Origin: Bowdeniella nasicola | GTDB taxonomy: Bacteria > Actinomycetota > Actinomycetes > Actinomycetales > Actinomycetaceae | DNA: 64,000 nucleotides | Assembly (NCBI RefSeq): GCF_900107735.1 | Contig: NZ_FNQV01000006.1 | Coordinates: forward strand, 62,001-126,000 | Reading direction: 5' to 3' | Part shown: in pieces, positions 1 to 8,803 of the stretch | Layout of the letters: every line of letters begins with the position of its first letter | Position numbering within the stretch: position 1 is the stretch's first letter | Translations under genes and position numbers: made by a program | Notes under the pieces: model-generated | Database searches by the model: none | The model's input: only the letters and a program-made list of their open reading frames with translations | Told to the model about the DNA's origin: nothing

Positions 1-1
1 C

Positions 2-448
2 ACCATCAGTTTTGGGGCGCTCGATGATCGGCTGGGGCCCAAGCGCGTCATCATTTTCTCGCTCATTTCGATGATTATCGCGGGCCTTTGCGTGTTCTTC
101 TTCCACACCGGTGGGACGACGATGTTCTGGATCTTCGGGCTCATCCTGTGCATCTTCGTCGGTCCGGCGCAGTCGGCCTCGCGTACCTTCCTCGCGCGCA
201 TCATTCCGCGCGGCAAGGAGGGCGAGGTCTTCGGGCTGTATGCCACGACGGGGCGCGCGGTCTCCTTCCTCGCGCCGGCGGCCTTCACCGCCGCAGTCGT
301 CGTCGGGGAGATGATTGAGGGTAGCGGCCATGGCACGCCCTATGGCATTTTCGGCATCATCGTCGTGCTGGCTGCCGGCCTGCTGCTGTTGCTACCCGTA
401 AAGGAAGCCGAATCGCGCTACCACCTGGATGAGGATCACGAGGAGTAG
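2..448 (+). CDS. MFS transporter, UMF1/Atg22-like, C-terminal part
   Basis: Only the last 148 codons are inside the window; the frame is open from base 2. The visible part starts in a cytoplasmic loop with [13 protein letters not shown], the D-x-x-G-x-[KR]-type loop of major facilitator proteins, followed by about four hydrophobic helices and an acidic hydrophilic tail. [19 protein letters not shown]-like stretch between helices is typical of the UMF1 (Atg22-like) group. The substrate cannot be told from the sequence. Its end overlaps the end of the convergent ispF by 13 bases. Family membership is moderately sure; the function is not. Confidence 0.75.
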   Translation, partial: TISFGALDDRLGPKRVIIFSLISMIIAGLCVFFFHTGGTTMFWIFGLILCIFVGPAQSASRTFLARIIPRGKEGEVFGLYATTGRAVSFLAPAAFTAAVVVGEMIEGSGHGTPYGIFGIIVVLAAGLLLLLPVKEAESRYHLDEDHEE

Positions 449-924
449 ACAAGCGCCGTCGCGATCGCGGCTAGGCCCTCGTTGCGGCCGGTAAAGCCGA
501 GGTGGTCGGTCGTCGTCGCGCTGACGGCGACGGGGGCGCCGACGATGTCGCTCATGACCTGGCAGGCTTCTGCCGCGCGCGCACCGAAGCGCGGTTTTTG
601 GCCGATGATCTGGATGGCGATATTGCCGATCGTGTAGCCGGCTTCGGCCGTGAGGCGGACGGCTTCGCGCAGGAGGCGCTCGCCGGAGGCGCCGTCGAAC
701 TCCGGTCGCCCGGTGCCAAAATGCGTGCCGAGATCGCCGATGCCGGCGGCGGAGAATAGTGCGTCGCAGGCGACGTGGGCGGCGACGTCGGCGTCGGAAT
801 GGCCGACGAGCCCGATCTCGCCGGGCCAGTGCAGGCAGGCGAGCATGAGGGGGCGATCGAGATCGGTGTCGAAGGCGTGGACGTCGGTGGCGATCCCGAT
901 GCGCGGAATGATGGGCTGGCTCAT
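436..924 (-). CDS. ispF: 2-C-methyl-D-erythritol 2,4-cyclodiphosphate synthase
   Basis: Fifth enzyme of the non-mevalonate (MEP) isoprenoid pathway; it cyclises CDP-ME 2-phosphate to ME-cPP with release of CMP, acting as a cytoplasmic trimer. The 162 residues match the usual family length. The N-terminal metal-binding motif reads GIATDVHAF (Asp14, His16), the second metal and substrate loop [10 protein letters not shown] is at about residues 41-50, and the conserved C-terminal [11 protein letters not shown] is present. It lies 4 bases after ispD on the same strand, so the two are probably co-transcribed with carD. The start at 924 precedes the first conserved strand directly. Confidence 0.95.
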   Translation of the reverse strand: MSQPIIPRIGIATDVHAFDTDLDRPLMLACLHWPGEIGLVGHSDADVAAHVACDALFSAAGIGDLGTHFGTGRPEFDGASGERLLREAVRLTAEAGYTIGNIAIQIIGQKPRFGARAAEACQVMSDIVGAPVAVSATTTDHLGFTGRNEGLAAIATALVYSS

Positions 925-928
925 GGCC

Positions 929-1693
929 TCACCCTAACGCGGCGAGCCTGAGTTCTAGTGCGGCAAGGTCTGCCGCCGTGGTGATTTTGCTGGCTGCGGC
1001 GTCGCCGTCGATGACGCGGACGGCTTCCCCCATGGCTTCGACGAGCCCGGCATCGTCCGTCGCGGCGAGGGCCTCATCGCTGGCGCGGGCGGCGCCGTAC
1101 GCGTGCGCGCGCGCGAGGAGATCGGTGCTGAAGGCCTGCGGGGTTTGGATCGCGCGGAGGTGGGCGCGCTCGATGATGCCCGTGACGAAGCCGTCGTCAT
1201 CGACGCGCTTGAGGGTGTCGGCGACCGCCAGGCCCGGGATGACTGCGCCCTGCTCCTCGCTCACGGCGTCGGCGAGGCGCGCGATCATCTCGGGTGGTGT
1301 CAGCGGGCGGGCGGCGTCGTGCACGAGGATGACCTCGGGGCGTTCCATCTCAGCGAGGACCTCAAGTCCGGCGGCGACGGATGCCTGCCGGCTCGCTCCC
1401 CCGGCGGCGATTCGAACCTCGATGCTCGGTGGGATGCCGAGCTCGGGCCAGGCGCGCGCGGCGGCGGCTTGCAGCTGTTCATCGGCCACGACGACCTCGA
1501 AGGCTGCGAGCTCGTTAGCCGGCGCCGTCACGATGATCGTGGGGATGCCTGCGAGCGCCATTGAGGCGACGGCGTAGGCGAGCATGGGCTGGCCGCCGAC
1601 CTCAACGAGGGCTTTGGGTATGCCAGCGCCGAGTCGGTTGCCCGACCCGGCGGCAGTGACAATGGCGGCGCAGCCGGCACGTGTGGCCGACAC
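929..1693 (-). CDS. ispD: 2-C-methyl-D-erythritol 4-phosphate cytidylyltransferase
   Basis: Third enzyme of the MEP pathway, joining CTP and MEP to give CDP-ME. At 254 residues it is slightly longer than average. The nucleotide-binding signature AAGSGNRLG lies near residue 15, followed by [19 protein letters not shown] (metal-binding Asp) and IQTPQAF are both intact. It sits between carD, 7 bases upstream, and ispF, 4 bases downstream, the common actinobacterial order carD-ispD-ispF. The extra N-terminal residues before [11 protein letters not shown] leave some doubt about the exact start. Confidence 0.93.
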   Translation of the reverse strand: MSATRAGCAAIVTAAGSGNRLGAGIPKALVEVGGQPMLAYAVASMALAGIPTIIVTAPANELAAFEVVVADEQLQAAAARAWPELGIPPSIEVRIAAGGASRQASVAAGLEVLAEMERPEVILVHDAARPLTPPEMIARLADAVSEEQGAVIPGLAVADTLKRVDDDGFVTGIIERAHLRAIQTPQAFSTDLLARAHAYGAARASDEALAATDDAGLVEAMGEAVRVIDGDAAASKITTAADLAALELRLAALG

Positions 1694-1700
1694 GGCGCGC

Positions 1701-2231
1701 CTACTTTTCTTCTTCGGTTGTCTCTTCGGCGGGCACGTCCGCGCCCTCGTCGAGGACCTCGTCGACGCGATCGCGCGCGGTGTCTTCGTTTACTTCCTCG
1801 GCGAGCGCGACCTCGGATTCGAGGATCTGGCGCGCCTTGGACAGCATGCGCTTCTCGCCCGCGGACAGGCCGCGGTCGGCGTCGCGGCGGGAGAGGTCAC
1901 GCACGACCTCGGCGACCTTGATGACGTCGCCGGAGGCGATCTTCTCGACGTTGGCCTTGTAGCGGCGCGACCAGTTAGTTGGTTCTTCGGTGTGCGAAGA
2001 ACGCAGCACGTCGAAGACCTCTTCCAGGCCCTCTTCATCGACGACGTCACGCACGCCGACGAGATCGAGATTTTCCGCGGGGACCTCGATGGTCAGATCG
2101 CCCTGGGCGACATTGAGCTTGAGGTAGGTTTTTTCTTCACCGCGGATGGTGCGCTTGTTGATGGCTTCGATCGTTGCGGCACCGTGGTGCGGGTAGACGA
2201 CGGTTTCGCCAACCTTATAGGGAACGGACAC
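1701..2231 (-). CDS. carD: CarD family RNA polymerase-binding regulator
   Basis: CarD binds the RNA polymerase beta subunit and the upstream edge of the promoter bubble, stabilising open complexes, notably at rRNA promoters. The 176-residue protein begins with the family hallmark [18 protein letters not shown] (RNAP-interaction Tudor-like domain, about residues 5-60) and has the alpha-helical DNA-binding half, including [17 protein letters not shown] and [14 protein letters not shown] Glu-rich tail of about 20 residues is present. It is the first gene of a probable carD-ispD-ispF unit. The upstream region 2232-2406 is shared with a divergent lipoprotein gene. In mycobacteria CarD is essential; essentiality here is inferred. 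Confidence 0.95.
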   Translation of the reverse strand: MSVPYKVGETVVYPHHGAATIEAINKRTIRGEEKTYLKLNVAQGDLTIEVPAENLDLVGVRDVVDEEGLEEVFDVLRSSHTEEPTNWSRRYKANVEKIASGDVIKVAEVVRDLSRRDADRGLSAGEKRMLSKARQILESEVALAEEVNEDTARDRVDEVLDEGADVPAEETTEEEK

Positions 2232-2406
2232 GTGTATAGACTCCCTCTTGACAGATACTTCGGCTATTCTATCACGCGGGTTTTGCCCTTAACCATGCGG
2301 AATTTGAGCTACTTAAGGCCATGGCACGCCCAATAGTCCTTCCCCCTATTCTCCGGTACGCTTACCTCAAACGTACGTCTGTATTCCTGACCCAAGGAGT
2401 CCCCTC

Positions 2407-2880
2407 ATGGCTCGTCGTTCGTCGCTGAAACTCGCCGCGATTGCCGCGGTATGTGCTGCCGGGCTTGGCCTATCGGCCTGTACTTCCGCTAGCCCGATCC
2501 TTACGACGAAGTCCTATGCCGCATCCGATGGCGTGCGGGCCCAGCTTTCGGAGCATGTGCGCGCCGAGAACCTCATGATTTTGACCGAGGGCCCGGGCAG
2601 CGAGGCGGCGCTTTATGGTGCGCTCGTCAATAATTCTGAGGAGCCGGTGACGTTCACGATCACCGTCGGGGACCTGCCCGAGCAGACCGTGGAGGTCGCA
2701 CCGGGCGCCGTCGTCAGCCTCCCGCAGGACGGCGAGGAAAGCGCGAGCGGCGACTATCAGCCGGGCGCGACCGTCGAGGGTTCAGTCGCGACTTCGCAGA
2801 CGGGTTCGCACAGCGTGCGGGTGCCGATCCTTGATGGGACGATTCCGCCCTACGACGAATACCTCGTCGGCGACAAGTAA
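2407..2880 (+). CDS. Lipoprotein of unknown function
   Basis: A 157-residue exported lipoprotein. The N-terminus has two arginines, a hydrophobic core and a lipobox LSAC with Cys25 as the lipidated residue. The mature part looks like a small beta-rich domain (VNNSEEPVTFTITVGDL, then PGAVVSLPQDGEE), resembling the LpqE-type lipoproteins of actinobacteria, a weak likeness judged by eye. A good ribosome site AAGGAG lies 9 bases before the ATG at 2407. It stands alone, divergent from carD and convergent with regX3. No function is proposed. Confidence 0.8.
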   Translation: MARRSSLKLAAIAAVCAAGLGLSACTSASPILTTKSYAASDGVRAQLSEHVRAENLMILTEGPGSEAALYGALVNNSEEPVTFTITVGDLPEQTVEVAPGAVVSLPQDGEESASGDYQPGATVEGSVATSQTGSHSVRVPILDGTIPPYDEYLVGDK

Positions 2881-2904
2881 CGCGGCAGCAAGGAGGGCGA
2901 CGCG

Positions 2905-3591
2905 CTAGGCGTCGACCATCTTGTAGCCAAGTCCCCGCACCGTCCGGATCATCCGGGGGGCTGCGGGGTCTTCTTCGATCCGGCCGCGGATGCGCTTGAT
3001 GTGGACGTCGAGGGTCTTCGTGTCCCCCACGTAGTCCTCACCCCAGATGCGATCGAGGAGCTGGCCGCGCGTCAGGACGCGATCGGAGTTGCGCATGAGA
3101 AATTCGAGGAGTTCGAATTCGCGCAGCGGCATGTCGATGAGCTGACCATCGACCTCGACCTCGTGACGGTCAACGGAAAGCCGTACCCGCCCGACCTCGA
3201 GAACCTCTTCGTGGTTGACATGCTCGGAGCTGTGTTCCGAGCGGCGCAGGACGGCCGAGATGCGCGCGAGGAGTTCGCGATAGGAGTACGGCTTCGTGAC
3301 GTAATCATCGGCGCCGATTTCCAGTCCGACGACCTTATCGATCTCCGAGTCCTTGGCCGTGAGCATGATGACGGGGACGTTGGAGGTTTTGCGGATCTCG
3401 CGGCATACCTCGGTGCCGGATAGGCCCGGCAGCATGAGGTCGAGCAGGATGACGTCGAAGTCGTCGGTGAAGGCATCGAGGGCGGCGATCCCGTCCTCGA
3501 CGGCGACGACGTCGTAGCCATCTCGCGTGAGCGAGTAGGCCAGCGGCTCGCGGTAGGACCCTTCGTCTTCGACCACCAGAATGCGGGTCAC
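2905..3591 (-). CDS. regX3: Two-component response regulator, RegX3-like
   Basis: OmpR/PhoB-class DNA-binding response regulator of 228 residues. The receiver domain occupies about residues 1-120 with the acidic pocket EDE near residues 8-10, phospho-acceptor Asp51 in LLDLMLPG and Lys100 in YVTKPYS. A winged-helix Trans_reg_C domain follows (about 130-226) with the typical LDVHIKRIR recognition region and RTVRGLGYKM end. Its start overlaps the end of the histidine kinase gene by 4 bases, implying translational coupling. Gene order kinase-regulator divergent from phoU supports the SenX3-RegX3 phosphate-sensing pair. Confidence 0.92.
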   Translation of the reverse strand: MTRILVVEDEGSYREPLAYSLTRDGYDVVAVEDGIAALDAFTDDFDVILLDLMLPGLSGTEVCREIRKTSNVPVIMLTAKDSEIDKVVGLEIGADDYVTKPYSYRELLARISAVLRRSEHSSEHVNHEEVLEVGRVRLSVDRHEVEVDGQLIDMPLREFELLEFLMRNSDRVLTRGQLLDRIWGEDYVGDTKTLDVHIKRIRGRIEEDPAAPRMIRTVRGLGYKMVDA

Positions 3592-4844
3592 AGGTGCTCC
3601 TTCGATTCGGCGTCGCGGCCCTTGGGGAAGGCGCGCGGGATGATCAGGGTGAAGGTCGAACCGCGGCGCGGCTCGGACCAGATGGTCACGGTACCGCCGT
3701 GATCGGCGGCGATGTGCTTGACGATGGAAAGGCCGAGCCCGGTCCCACCCGTATCGCGCGAGCGGGCATCGTCGATGCGGTAGAACCGTTCGAAGATACG
3801 GTCACGCTGGTCGAGCGCAACTCCGATGCCCTCGTCGACGACGGCGATGCGGACGACTTCCGCGTCGCCGGATACCCCGAGGTTGACGCGGGTATTGGGC
3901 TCAGAATAGCGGATCGCATTATCGAGCAGGTTGCGCACGGCGGTCATGAGCAGGCCCGGATCGCCATAGACCTGCAGGCCGGGAGTTCCGCCACTGACGA
4001 GTTCGACCTGCGCGCTGCTGGCCGCGACCCGGACGCGGTCGATCGCCTCGGCGACAACCTCATCGACCTCGACGAGGCTCGGTTTGACGAGCGCGTCGGG
4101 GCTTTCCAGCTGGGACAGCGCGATGATCTCCTTGACCAGCCGCCCAAGGCGGGTCGCCTCGCGCTTCATCCGGGAGGAAAAATGCTGCACGGCCTGCGGG
4201 TCTTCCGCGGAGTCGTGCACGGTCTCGGCAAGCAGGGCCAGCGCCCCGACGGGGGTCTTGAGCTCGTGCGAGACGTTCTGCATGAAGTCGCGGCGAGTGT
4301 TTTCCAACCGGACTTTTTCTGTCCGGTCGGCGGCCGCCAGCAGGATGCGGCCGCGCGGCAGGTGAGAAAACCGTAGCGTGAGGTAATACACGCTGGATCC
4401 TGCCAGGGTCGAGCGCGGCACCTCGACGTCCTCCTGGACGGCGGTATCGGTGGCGACCGCCCGCTCGAAAAGTTCGCGGACGCGACCATTGACCAGCTCA
4501 TTGTCGACGACGAGGCCAAGAGAGACAGCCGTTGCATCCGCGCGCAAGACCTCGCCGGAGTCCTTCAGCAGCACAATCCCGCCGGAAAGGACCGCGAGGA
4601 TATTGGACTCATCGGGGGTAATGTCCTCCGACGGTTCCGGATCCTTGCCGCGCATTTGGCGCTGAGAGAACCGGAATGAGGCGACGGCGACGGAGCCGAC
4701 AAACAGCCCAAGGAGGGCCGCAATGATGGCTTGCCAAGGTGTGTCCACATCCGACACTGTAGGGGCAAAGTCGGGAGAAGTCCCAGCGCTTCCCATCGGT
4801 GACGTAATGTTCCCTGCCGGGTCACCTCGCGTTAACCTAGACAT
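3588..4844 (-). CDS. senX3: Sensor histidine kinase, SenX3-like
   Basis: Membrane-anchored kinase partner of RegX3. One clear membrane helix lies at about residues 37-57, followed by a PAS-like segment (about 75-170), the HisKA dimerisation domain with His193 in QNVSHELKTP, and a HATPase_c domain holding the N box (NLLDNAIRYS), DEGIGV and TGLGLSIVK. Length 418 is usual for SenX3. Only 47 bases separate it from the divergent phoU, so their promoters overlap. The ATG at 4844 was chosen, but a later ATG 16 codons in is possible. Substrate and signal (phosphate status through PhoU/Pst) follow from the family. Confidence 0.9.
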   Translation of the reverse strand: MSRLTRGDPAGNITSPMGSAGTSPDFAPTVSDVDTPWQAIIAALLGLFVGSVAVASFRFSQRQMRGKDPEPSEDITPDESNILAVLSGGIVLLKDSGEVLRADATAVSLGLVVDNELVNGRVRELFERAVATDTAVQEDVEVPRSTLAGSSVYYLTLRFSHLPRGRILLAAADRTEKVRLENTRRDFMQNVSHELKTPVGALALLAETVHDSAEDPQAVQHFSSRMKREATRLGRLVKEIIALSQLESPDALVKPSLVEVDEVVAEAIDRVRVAASSAQVELVSGGTPGLQVYGDPGLLMTAVRNLLDNAIRYSEPNTRVNLGVSGDAEVVRIAVVDEGIGVALDQRDRIFERFYRIDDARSRDTGGTGLGLSIVKHIAADHGGTVTIWSEPRRGSTFTLIIPRAFPKGRDAESKEHL

Positions 4845-4891
4845 GGTCGACTAAGGCGTCGACACCCTCAGGAGATCAAGGAGCATGGTCC

Positions 4892-5584
4892 GTGCGTGCA
4901 ATTTTCCGCCAGGAGCTTGAGCAGCTCGGCGACAACCTCATCGAGATGAGCCAGCTCGTCGCGACGGCCGTCCAGAAGGCCGCAAAGGCCCTCGCTGACT
5001 CCGATCTGGCGCTCGCTGAACAGGTCATCGACGAAGACGAACAGATTAACGAGCTCGAGCGCACCGTCGACGAAATGTGTGTCTCGCTGCTCGCCCGCCA
5101 GCAGCCCGTGGCAACCGACCTGCGCGTCGTGGTCACCGGGCTCATGATGTCGACGACGCTGGAGCGTATGGGCGACCTCGCTCGCCACGTCGCCTACGTT
5201 GCTCGCGGCCGCTACCCACGCACTGCCGCGAGCGGTGACGTGCAAAAGCTGCTGAACAAGATGGGTAAGGCCGCCACCGAGATGGCCAAGCTCGTCGTCT
5301 CGCTGATGGAATCGCGCGACCTGTCGGAAGCCGCGCGGATCGAAACCGATGACGATCACCTTGACCAGCTGCACCGTGAGGTCTTTACTCGCGTGCTGAA
5401 CAAGGACAATGAGCTCGATCGTCAGGAGCTCATCGACATCATCCTGCTCGCCCGCTTCTTGGAGCGCTTCGGCGACCACTGCGTCTCGCTGGCCCGCCGC
5501 ACCTCTTTCCTCGTGACCGGCGACCTGTCGAACTCGGTATCGCTGCCGCTGGAAGAAGACGCGACGGACCCGCACGCGGGTTAA
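4892..5584 (+). CDS. phoU: Phosphate transport system regulator PhoU
   Basis: PhoU is a helical metal-binding protein linking the Pst transporter to the phosphate sensor kinase. The 230-residue product begins MRAIFRQELEQL, the standard family start, and contains two PhoU repeats with the metal-binding patterns (about residues 10-100 and 115-205), including RFLERFGDHCV in the second. GTG is the start: an AAGGAG ribosome site lies 8 bases before 4892, and the family N-terminus begins there. It is divergent from senX3-regX3 as in other actinobacteria. No pst genes are visible. A perfect hairpin follows the stop. Confidence 0.93.
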   Translation: MRAIFRQELEQLGDNLIEMSQLVATAVQKAAKALADSDLALAEQVIDEDEQINELERTVDEMCVSLLARQQPVATDLRVVVTGLMMSTTLERMGDLARHVAYVARGRYPRTAASGDVQKLLNKMGKAATEMAKLVVSLMESRDLSEAARIETDDDHLDQLHREVFTRVLNKDNELDRQELIDIILLARFLERFGDHCVSLARRTSFLVTGDLSNSVSLPLEEDATDPHAG

Positions 5585-5595
5585 GCGCCTACGCA

Positions 5596-5631
5596 AAGGC
5601 GGGCCGGAAGCGATTGCTTCCGGCCCGCCTT
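5596..5631. terminator. Bidirectional intrinsic terminator, phoU/gpmA
   Basis: A perfect 16-bp inverted repeat with a GATT loop sits between the convergent phoU and gpmA genes. The outer stem is A/T (AA...TT), so short U runs are made on either strand. Confidence 0.85.
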
Positions 5632-5645
5632 GGTGTTGTGCGAGG

Positions 5646-6383
5646 TTACTTGCCCTGGTTCGCAACCGCCTGGATGGCCGCGGCGGCCGCGTCCGGATCC
5701 AGGTAGGTGCCACCCTTCTTGATGGGCTTGAGGTCCTCGTCGAGCTCGTAGACGAGCGGAATGCCCGTCGGGATGTTGAGCCCGGCGATGTCCTCATCCG
5801 AGATTCCGTCGAGGTGCTTGACGATCGCGCGCAGCGAGTTGCCGTGCGCGGCAACGATGACGGTCTTACCAGACTTCAGGTCCGGAACGATTTCCTCTTC
5901 CCAGTACGGCAGCATGCGCTCAAGGACGTCCTTGAGGCATTCCGTGCGGGGAATCGGCTCGCCGGCGTAGCGTGGGTCGGAGTCCTGGGAGAATTCCGAG
6001 CCGAGTTCGATCTCCGGCGGCGGGGTGTCATAGGAGCGGCGCCACTCCATGAACTTCTCCTCGCCGTATTCGTCGCGGATCTCCTTCTTGTTCTTGCCCT
6101 GCAGCGCGCCGTAGTGGCGTTCGTTCAGGCGCCAGTTCCGTTTGACAGGGATCCAGTGGCGATCGGCGGCGTCAAGAGCGAGGTTCGCAGTCGAGATCGC
6201 GCGACGCAGCAGTGAGGTGTGGAGGACATCGGGCAGAATGTTCTCCTTCTTCAGCAGCTCACCGCCCTTCTTTGCTTCCTCGACTCCCTTGTCGGATAGG
6301 GGAACATCCACCCATCCGGTAAAGAGATTCTTCGCATTCCAGTCGCTCTGGCCGTGCCGAAGCAGTACCAGTGTGTACGTCAT
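5646..6383 (-). CDS. gpmA: 2,3-bisphosphoglycerate-dependent phosphoglycerate mutase
   Basis: Interconverts 3- and 2-phosphoglycerate in glycolysis and gluconeogenesis. The 245-residue protein starts with the histidine phosphatase signature [10 protein letters not shown], where His10 is the phosphorylated residue, and retains RRAISTANL, the substrate loop [11 protein letters not shown] and the second histidine in AAHGNSLR. Length and motifs match the dPGM family well. A GGAG sequence precedes the ATG by about 8 bases. The gene is single, followed by the bidirectional hairpin shared with phoU. Confidence 0.95.
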   Translation of the reverse strand: MTYTLVLLRHGQSDWNAKNLFTGWVDVPLSDKGVEEAKKGGELLKKENILPDVLHTSLLRRAISTANLALDAADRHWIPVKRNWRLNERHYGALQGKNKKEIRDEYGEEKFMEWRRSYDTPPPEIELGSEFSQDSDPRYAGEPIPRTECLKDVLERMLPYWEEEIVPDLKSGKTVIVAAHGNSLRAIVKHLDGISDEDIAGLNIPTGIPLVYELDEDLKPIKKGGTYLDPDAAAAAIQAVANQGK

Positions 6384-6422
6384 TGGATTAACTCCAGATT
6401 CGGTTGACAGTAAAAAACAAAA

Positions 6423-6755
6423 TTACGAGGAGGTCGCTTCGAGATAGCGTTCGCGAATATCGGCGGGAATTCGGCCACGGTCTGAAACCTTAATGCCTTC
6501 CTTTACCGCCCAGGCGCGAATCTTCGCAGCGTCGGACTGGCCGCGCGCATCGGATGCGGAGCGACGAGTAGCGCGCTGGCCGGGGCGGCGGCGCGCCTTT
6601 TCGATCCAGCCATTGAGCGACTCACGCAGTTCCCCGGCATGCTGATCGTTGAGGTCGATTTCGTAGGTGACTCCATCAAGGCCGAAGCGCACCGTCTCCG
6701 AGGCTTCACTCCCATCAATGTCGTCTATGAGCACAATGTGAACTTTTTGCGCCAT
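6423..6755 (-). CDS. lsr2: Lsr2 nucleoid-associated protein
   Basis: Lsr2 is the H-NS-like xenogeneic silencer of actinobacteria; it coats AT-rich DNA and bridges it. The 110-residue protein has the N-terminal oligomerisation domain (MAQKVHIVLIDDIDG, then VRFGLDGVTYEIDL), a basic linker rich in Arg near residues 52-66, and the C-terminal DNA-binding domain (about 75-110) with AWAVKEGIKVSDRGRIPADI, whose RGR loop inserts in the minor groove. The ATG at 6755 has a GGAG ribosome site. Gene and length are typical. Confidence 0.96.
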   Translation of the reverse strand: MAQKVHIVLIDDIDGSEASETVRFGLDGVTYEIDLNDQHAGELRESLNGWIEKARRRPGQRATRRSASDARGQSDAAKIRAWAVKEGIKVSDRGRIPADIRERYLEATSS

Positions 6756-6837
6756 GGGATCTCCTTTGTCGAATATGATTGCCCGCCCCTCAGTCTATTG
6801 CACCGCAATTAGTGAATTCAAAGAATTCGGACGATTC

Positions 6838-7023
6838 CTATTTCTTTGATGGCTGCTGAGCGTCAGCAATATTGTCCGGATTAGGATGGTCGGCCTCGTA
6901 GGTCTCTTCCATCTCTTGCAGCAAACGACGTTCGCGTCGATCTGCTTGAAAGATGAGGCGCATGACAAAAAAGAACAGGACGCCTACCGCTACCGGAGGA
7001 AAGATGGCGATGAGGTATTCCAT
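6838..7023 (-). CDS. Small single-pass membrane protein
   Basis: A 61-residue protein with one membrane helix at about residues 3-24 (AIFPPVAVGVLFFFVMRLIF) followed by a charged cytoplasmic tail (RRERRLLQEMEETYEADHP). The architecture is common among small actinobacterial proteins of unknown role. It lies between tRNA-Thr with its terminator and lsr2, all on the minus strand. Hydrophobic helix plus basic flank argue for a real gene, but I do not recognise a family. Confidence 0.6.
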   Translation of the reverse strand: MEYLIAIFPPVAVGVLFFFVMRLIFQADRRERRLLQEMEETYEADHPNPDNIADAQQPSKK

Positions 7024-7045
7024 GCCCCGATGATATCGCGATATG

Positions 7046-7081
7046 CAAGCGCCCCGCCCGGGTGGCCGGGCGGGGCGCTTG
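7046..7081 (-). terminator. Terminator hairpin downstream of tRNA-Thr
   Basis: A perfect 16-bp GC-rich inverted repeat with a 4-base loop lies 4 bases beyond the CCA end of tRNA-Thr on the minus strand. Its outer pairs are CAAG/CTTG. Confidence 0.75.
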
Positions 7082-7084
7082 GGC

Positions 7085-7160
7085 TGGAGCCGCCTAAGGG
7101 AATCGAACCCTTGACCTATTCATTACGAGTGAATCGCTCTGCCGACTGAGCTAAGGCGGC
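7085..7160 (-). tRNA. tRNA-Thr (anticodon CGT)
   Basis: All arms fold: acceptor stem GCCGCCT/AGGCGGC, D stem GCTC/GAGC, anticodon stem ATTCA/TGAAT with loop CTCGTAA, and T arm AAGGG-TTCGATT-CCCTT. The loop places CGT at positions 34-36, decoding ACG. The CCA end is encoded. The gene has 76 bases including CCA. Confidence 0.96.
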
Positions 7161-7219
7161 GTCGCCGCAGTCGCCTGCGGCTCTCCCGACTTTAGCGAAA
7201 AGTGGGGAGCTTGGACAAC

Positions 7220-8767
7220 TCAGGAACAGCGAGTTCCGTCACTAGGAACGGTGCCGTCGATGAGGAAGTCGTCCACGTGGTTGGCGATGCAGGTGTTCTT
7301 GGCGTTGTAGGCGGTGTGGCCTTCGCCCTCATAGGTCAGCAGATGGCCGTTTTCCAGCTGCTTGGCGAGGGCTTCGGACCACTTGTACGGGGTGGCCGGG
7401 TCGCCCGTCGTGCCCACGACGAGGATCGGGTTGGATCCGGAGGCCTTCAGCGCGGTGCGCTCGCGCGTCGACTTCACGGGCCAGTTCTCGCACTGTAGGT
7501 CGCCGTAGCCGAGGTCTTGGCCGAACAGCGGGGAGGCCTGCTCGATCGTCTTGGCTTCTTCGGCCCATTCTTCCTTCGTGCCGCGTACCGGGTAATCCAG
7601 GCAGTTGATGGCGGTGAAGGCCTCATCGGAGTTGGTGGCGTAGGTGCCGTCGGCGTTTCGGTCCGACATCATGTCGGCCATCATGAGCAGCATCGAGCCG
7701 TCCTGCTGGGTCATGGCCTGGGTCAAACCCATGGTCAGTTGCGGCCAGCTCTGCTGGGAGTACAGCGGCGTGATGACCCCGGTGATGCCAAGGGGCCGGG
7801 TCAGCATGCGGTCGCCGTCGCCGGTGGGCAGCGGGTTGGTGCGCAGCGAATCGAAGAAACGCTTGAGTTGCTCGATGCCATCATCGACGCTGCCCTTTAA
7901 GGGGCACTCGGAGCCGGCCTGGCAGTCGGCGATGTAGGCGCGGATGGACTTGTCGAAGCCCTCGGCCTGGCCGAGGGAGACGTCGAAGGACGTCGTGGCG
8001 GGATCGAGCGCGCCGTCGAGGACAAAGCGGCCGACGTTCTTGGGGAAGAGATCGGCGTAGGTGCCGCCGAGGTAGGTGCCGTAGGAAAAGCCGAGGAAGT
8101 CCAAGGTAGGGGCGCCGGAGATGACGGCGCGCAGGATGTCCATATCGCGGGCGGCGGAGACGGTGTCGACGAAGCCGAGGAGTTTGCCCGTCTTTTCGGC
8201 GCACTTTTCGCCGTAGGCCCGCGTCGCCGCGGCGGCGGCTTCGCGGCCGGCTTCGCTGGACAGGTCCGCATCCTCGGCGCGGTAGGCGTCGCGTTCGGCG
8301 TCGGACAGGCAGGAAACGGCGCTGGATTCGTTCACGCCGCGGGGGTCAAAGCCGGTGAGGTTGTAGTGCTCGCGCAGTTTCTTCGTCGCGAGGTGATTGA
8401 CGTAATCCATCATCTGGACGCCGGAGCCGCCCGGGCCGCCGGGGTTGAGCAGCAGGGCGGGAGCGTCGGCGCCGGCAGAGACGAGCTGCTTGACGCGGAT
8501 CGTGATGGTTTCGCCGTCCGGATTGGCGTAGTCCATCGGCACGGTGACATCGGTGCAGCGTAAGTCGGTGCCGCAGTCTTCCCAGGTGATCTGTTGGGAG
8601 TAGAACGTCTCGAGTCCCTCGGGTACGGCCGAGGAATCGGGCGTGCGCGTCGTCAGGGGGACACCGTCCGAGGTCGATGATTCGGAGGGTTTGGTCACGG
8701 TTGGCGTGGTGCATCCGGCGAGCAGGAGCGCCGCGGATGCGAGGCCGATGAGCAGCTTCGATTTCAC
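7220..8767 (-). CDS. Secreted alpha/beta-hydrolase, tripeptidyl aminopeptidase-like lipoprotein
   Basis: A 515-residue exported lipoprotein with lipobox LLAGC (Cys19) and a Ser/Thr/Pro-rich linker. The catalytic domain has the oxyanion region LLNPGGPGGSG, the nucleophile elbow GFSYGTYLGG, and a C-terminal TAP-like segment with GTTGDPATPY (Asp) and GEGHTAY (His). These are the marks of the Streptomyces tripeptidyl aminopeptidase / proline-iminopeptidase-like (S33) group that trims N-termini of secreted peptides. The gene lies downstream of topA-tmk-holB on the same strand, a frequent actinobacterial order. Exact substrate is unknown. Confidence 0.88.
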   Translation of the reverse strand: MKSKLLIGLASAALLLAGCTTPTVTKPSESSTSDGVPLTTRTPDSSAVPEGLETFYSQQITWEDCGTDLRCTDVTVPMDYANPDGETITIRVKQLVSAGADAPALLLNPGGPGGSGVQMMDYVNHLATKKLREHYNLTGFDPRGVNESSAVSCLSDAERDAYRAEDADLSSEAGREAAAAATRAYGEKCAEKTGKLLGFVDTVSAARDMDILRAVISGAPTLDFLGFSYGTYLGGTYADLFPKNVGRFVLDGALDPATTSFDVSLGQAEGFDKSIRAYIADCQAGSECPLKGSVDDGIEQLKRFFDSLRTNPLPTGDGDRMLTRPLGITGVITPLYSQQSWPQLTMGLTQAMTQQDGSMLLMMADMMSDRNADGTYATNSDEAFTAINCLDYPVRGTKEEWAEEAKTIEQASPLFGQDLGYGDLQCENWPVKSTRERTALKASGSNPILVVGTTGDPATPYKWSEALAKQLENGHLLTYEGEGHTAYNAKNTCIANHVDDFLIDGTVPSDGTRCS

Positions 8768-8803
8768 CTTATCTACTGTACGGAAATGCGCGCCGGGCGT
8801 GAG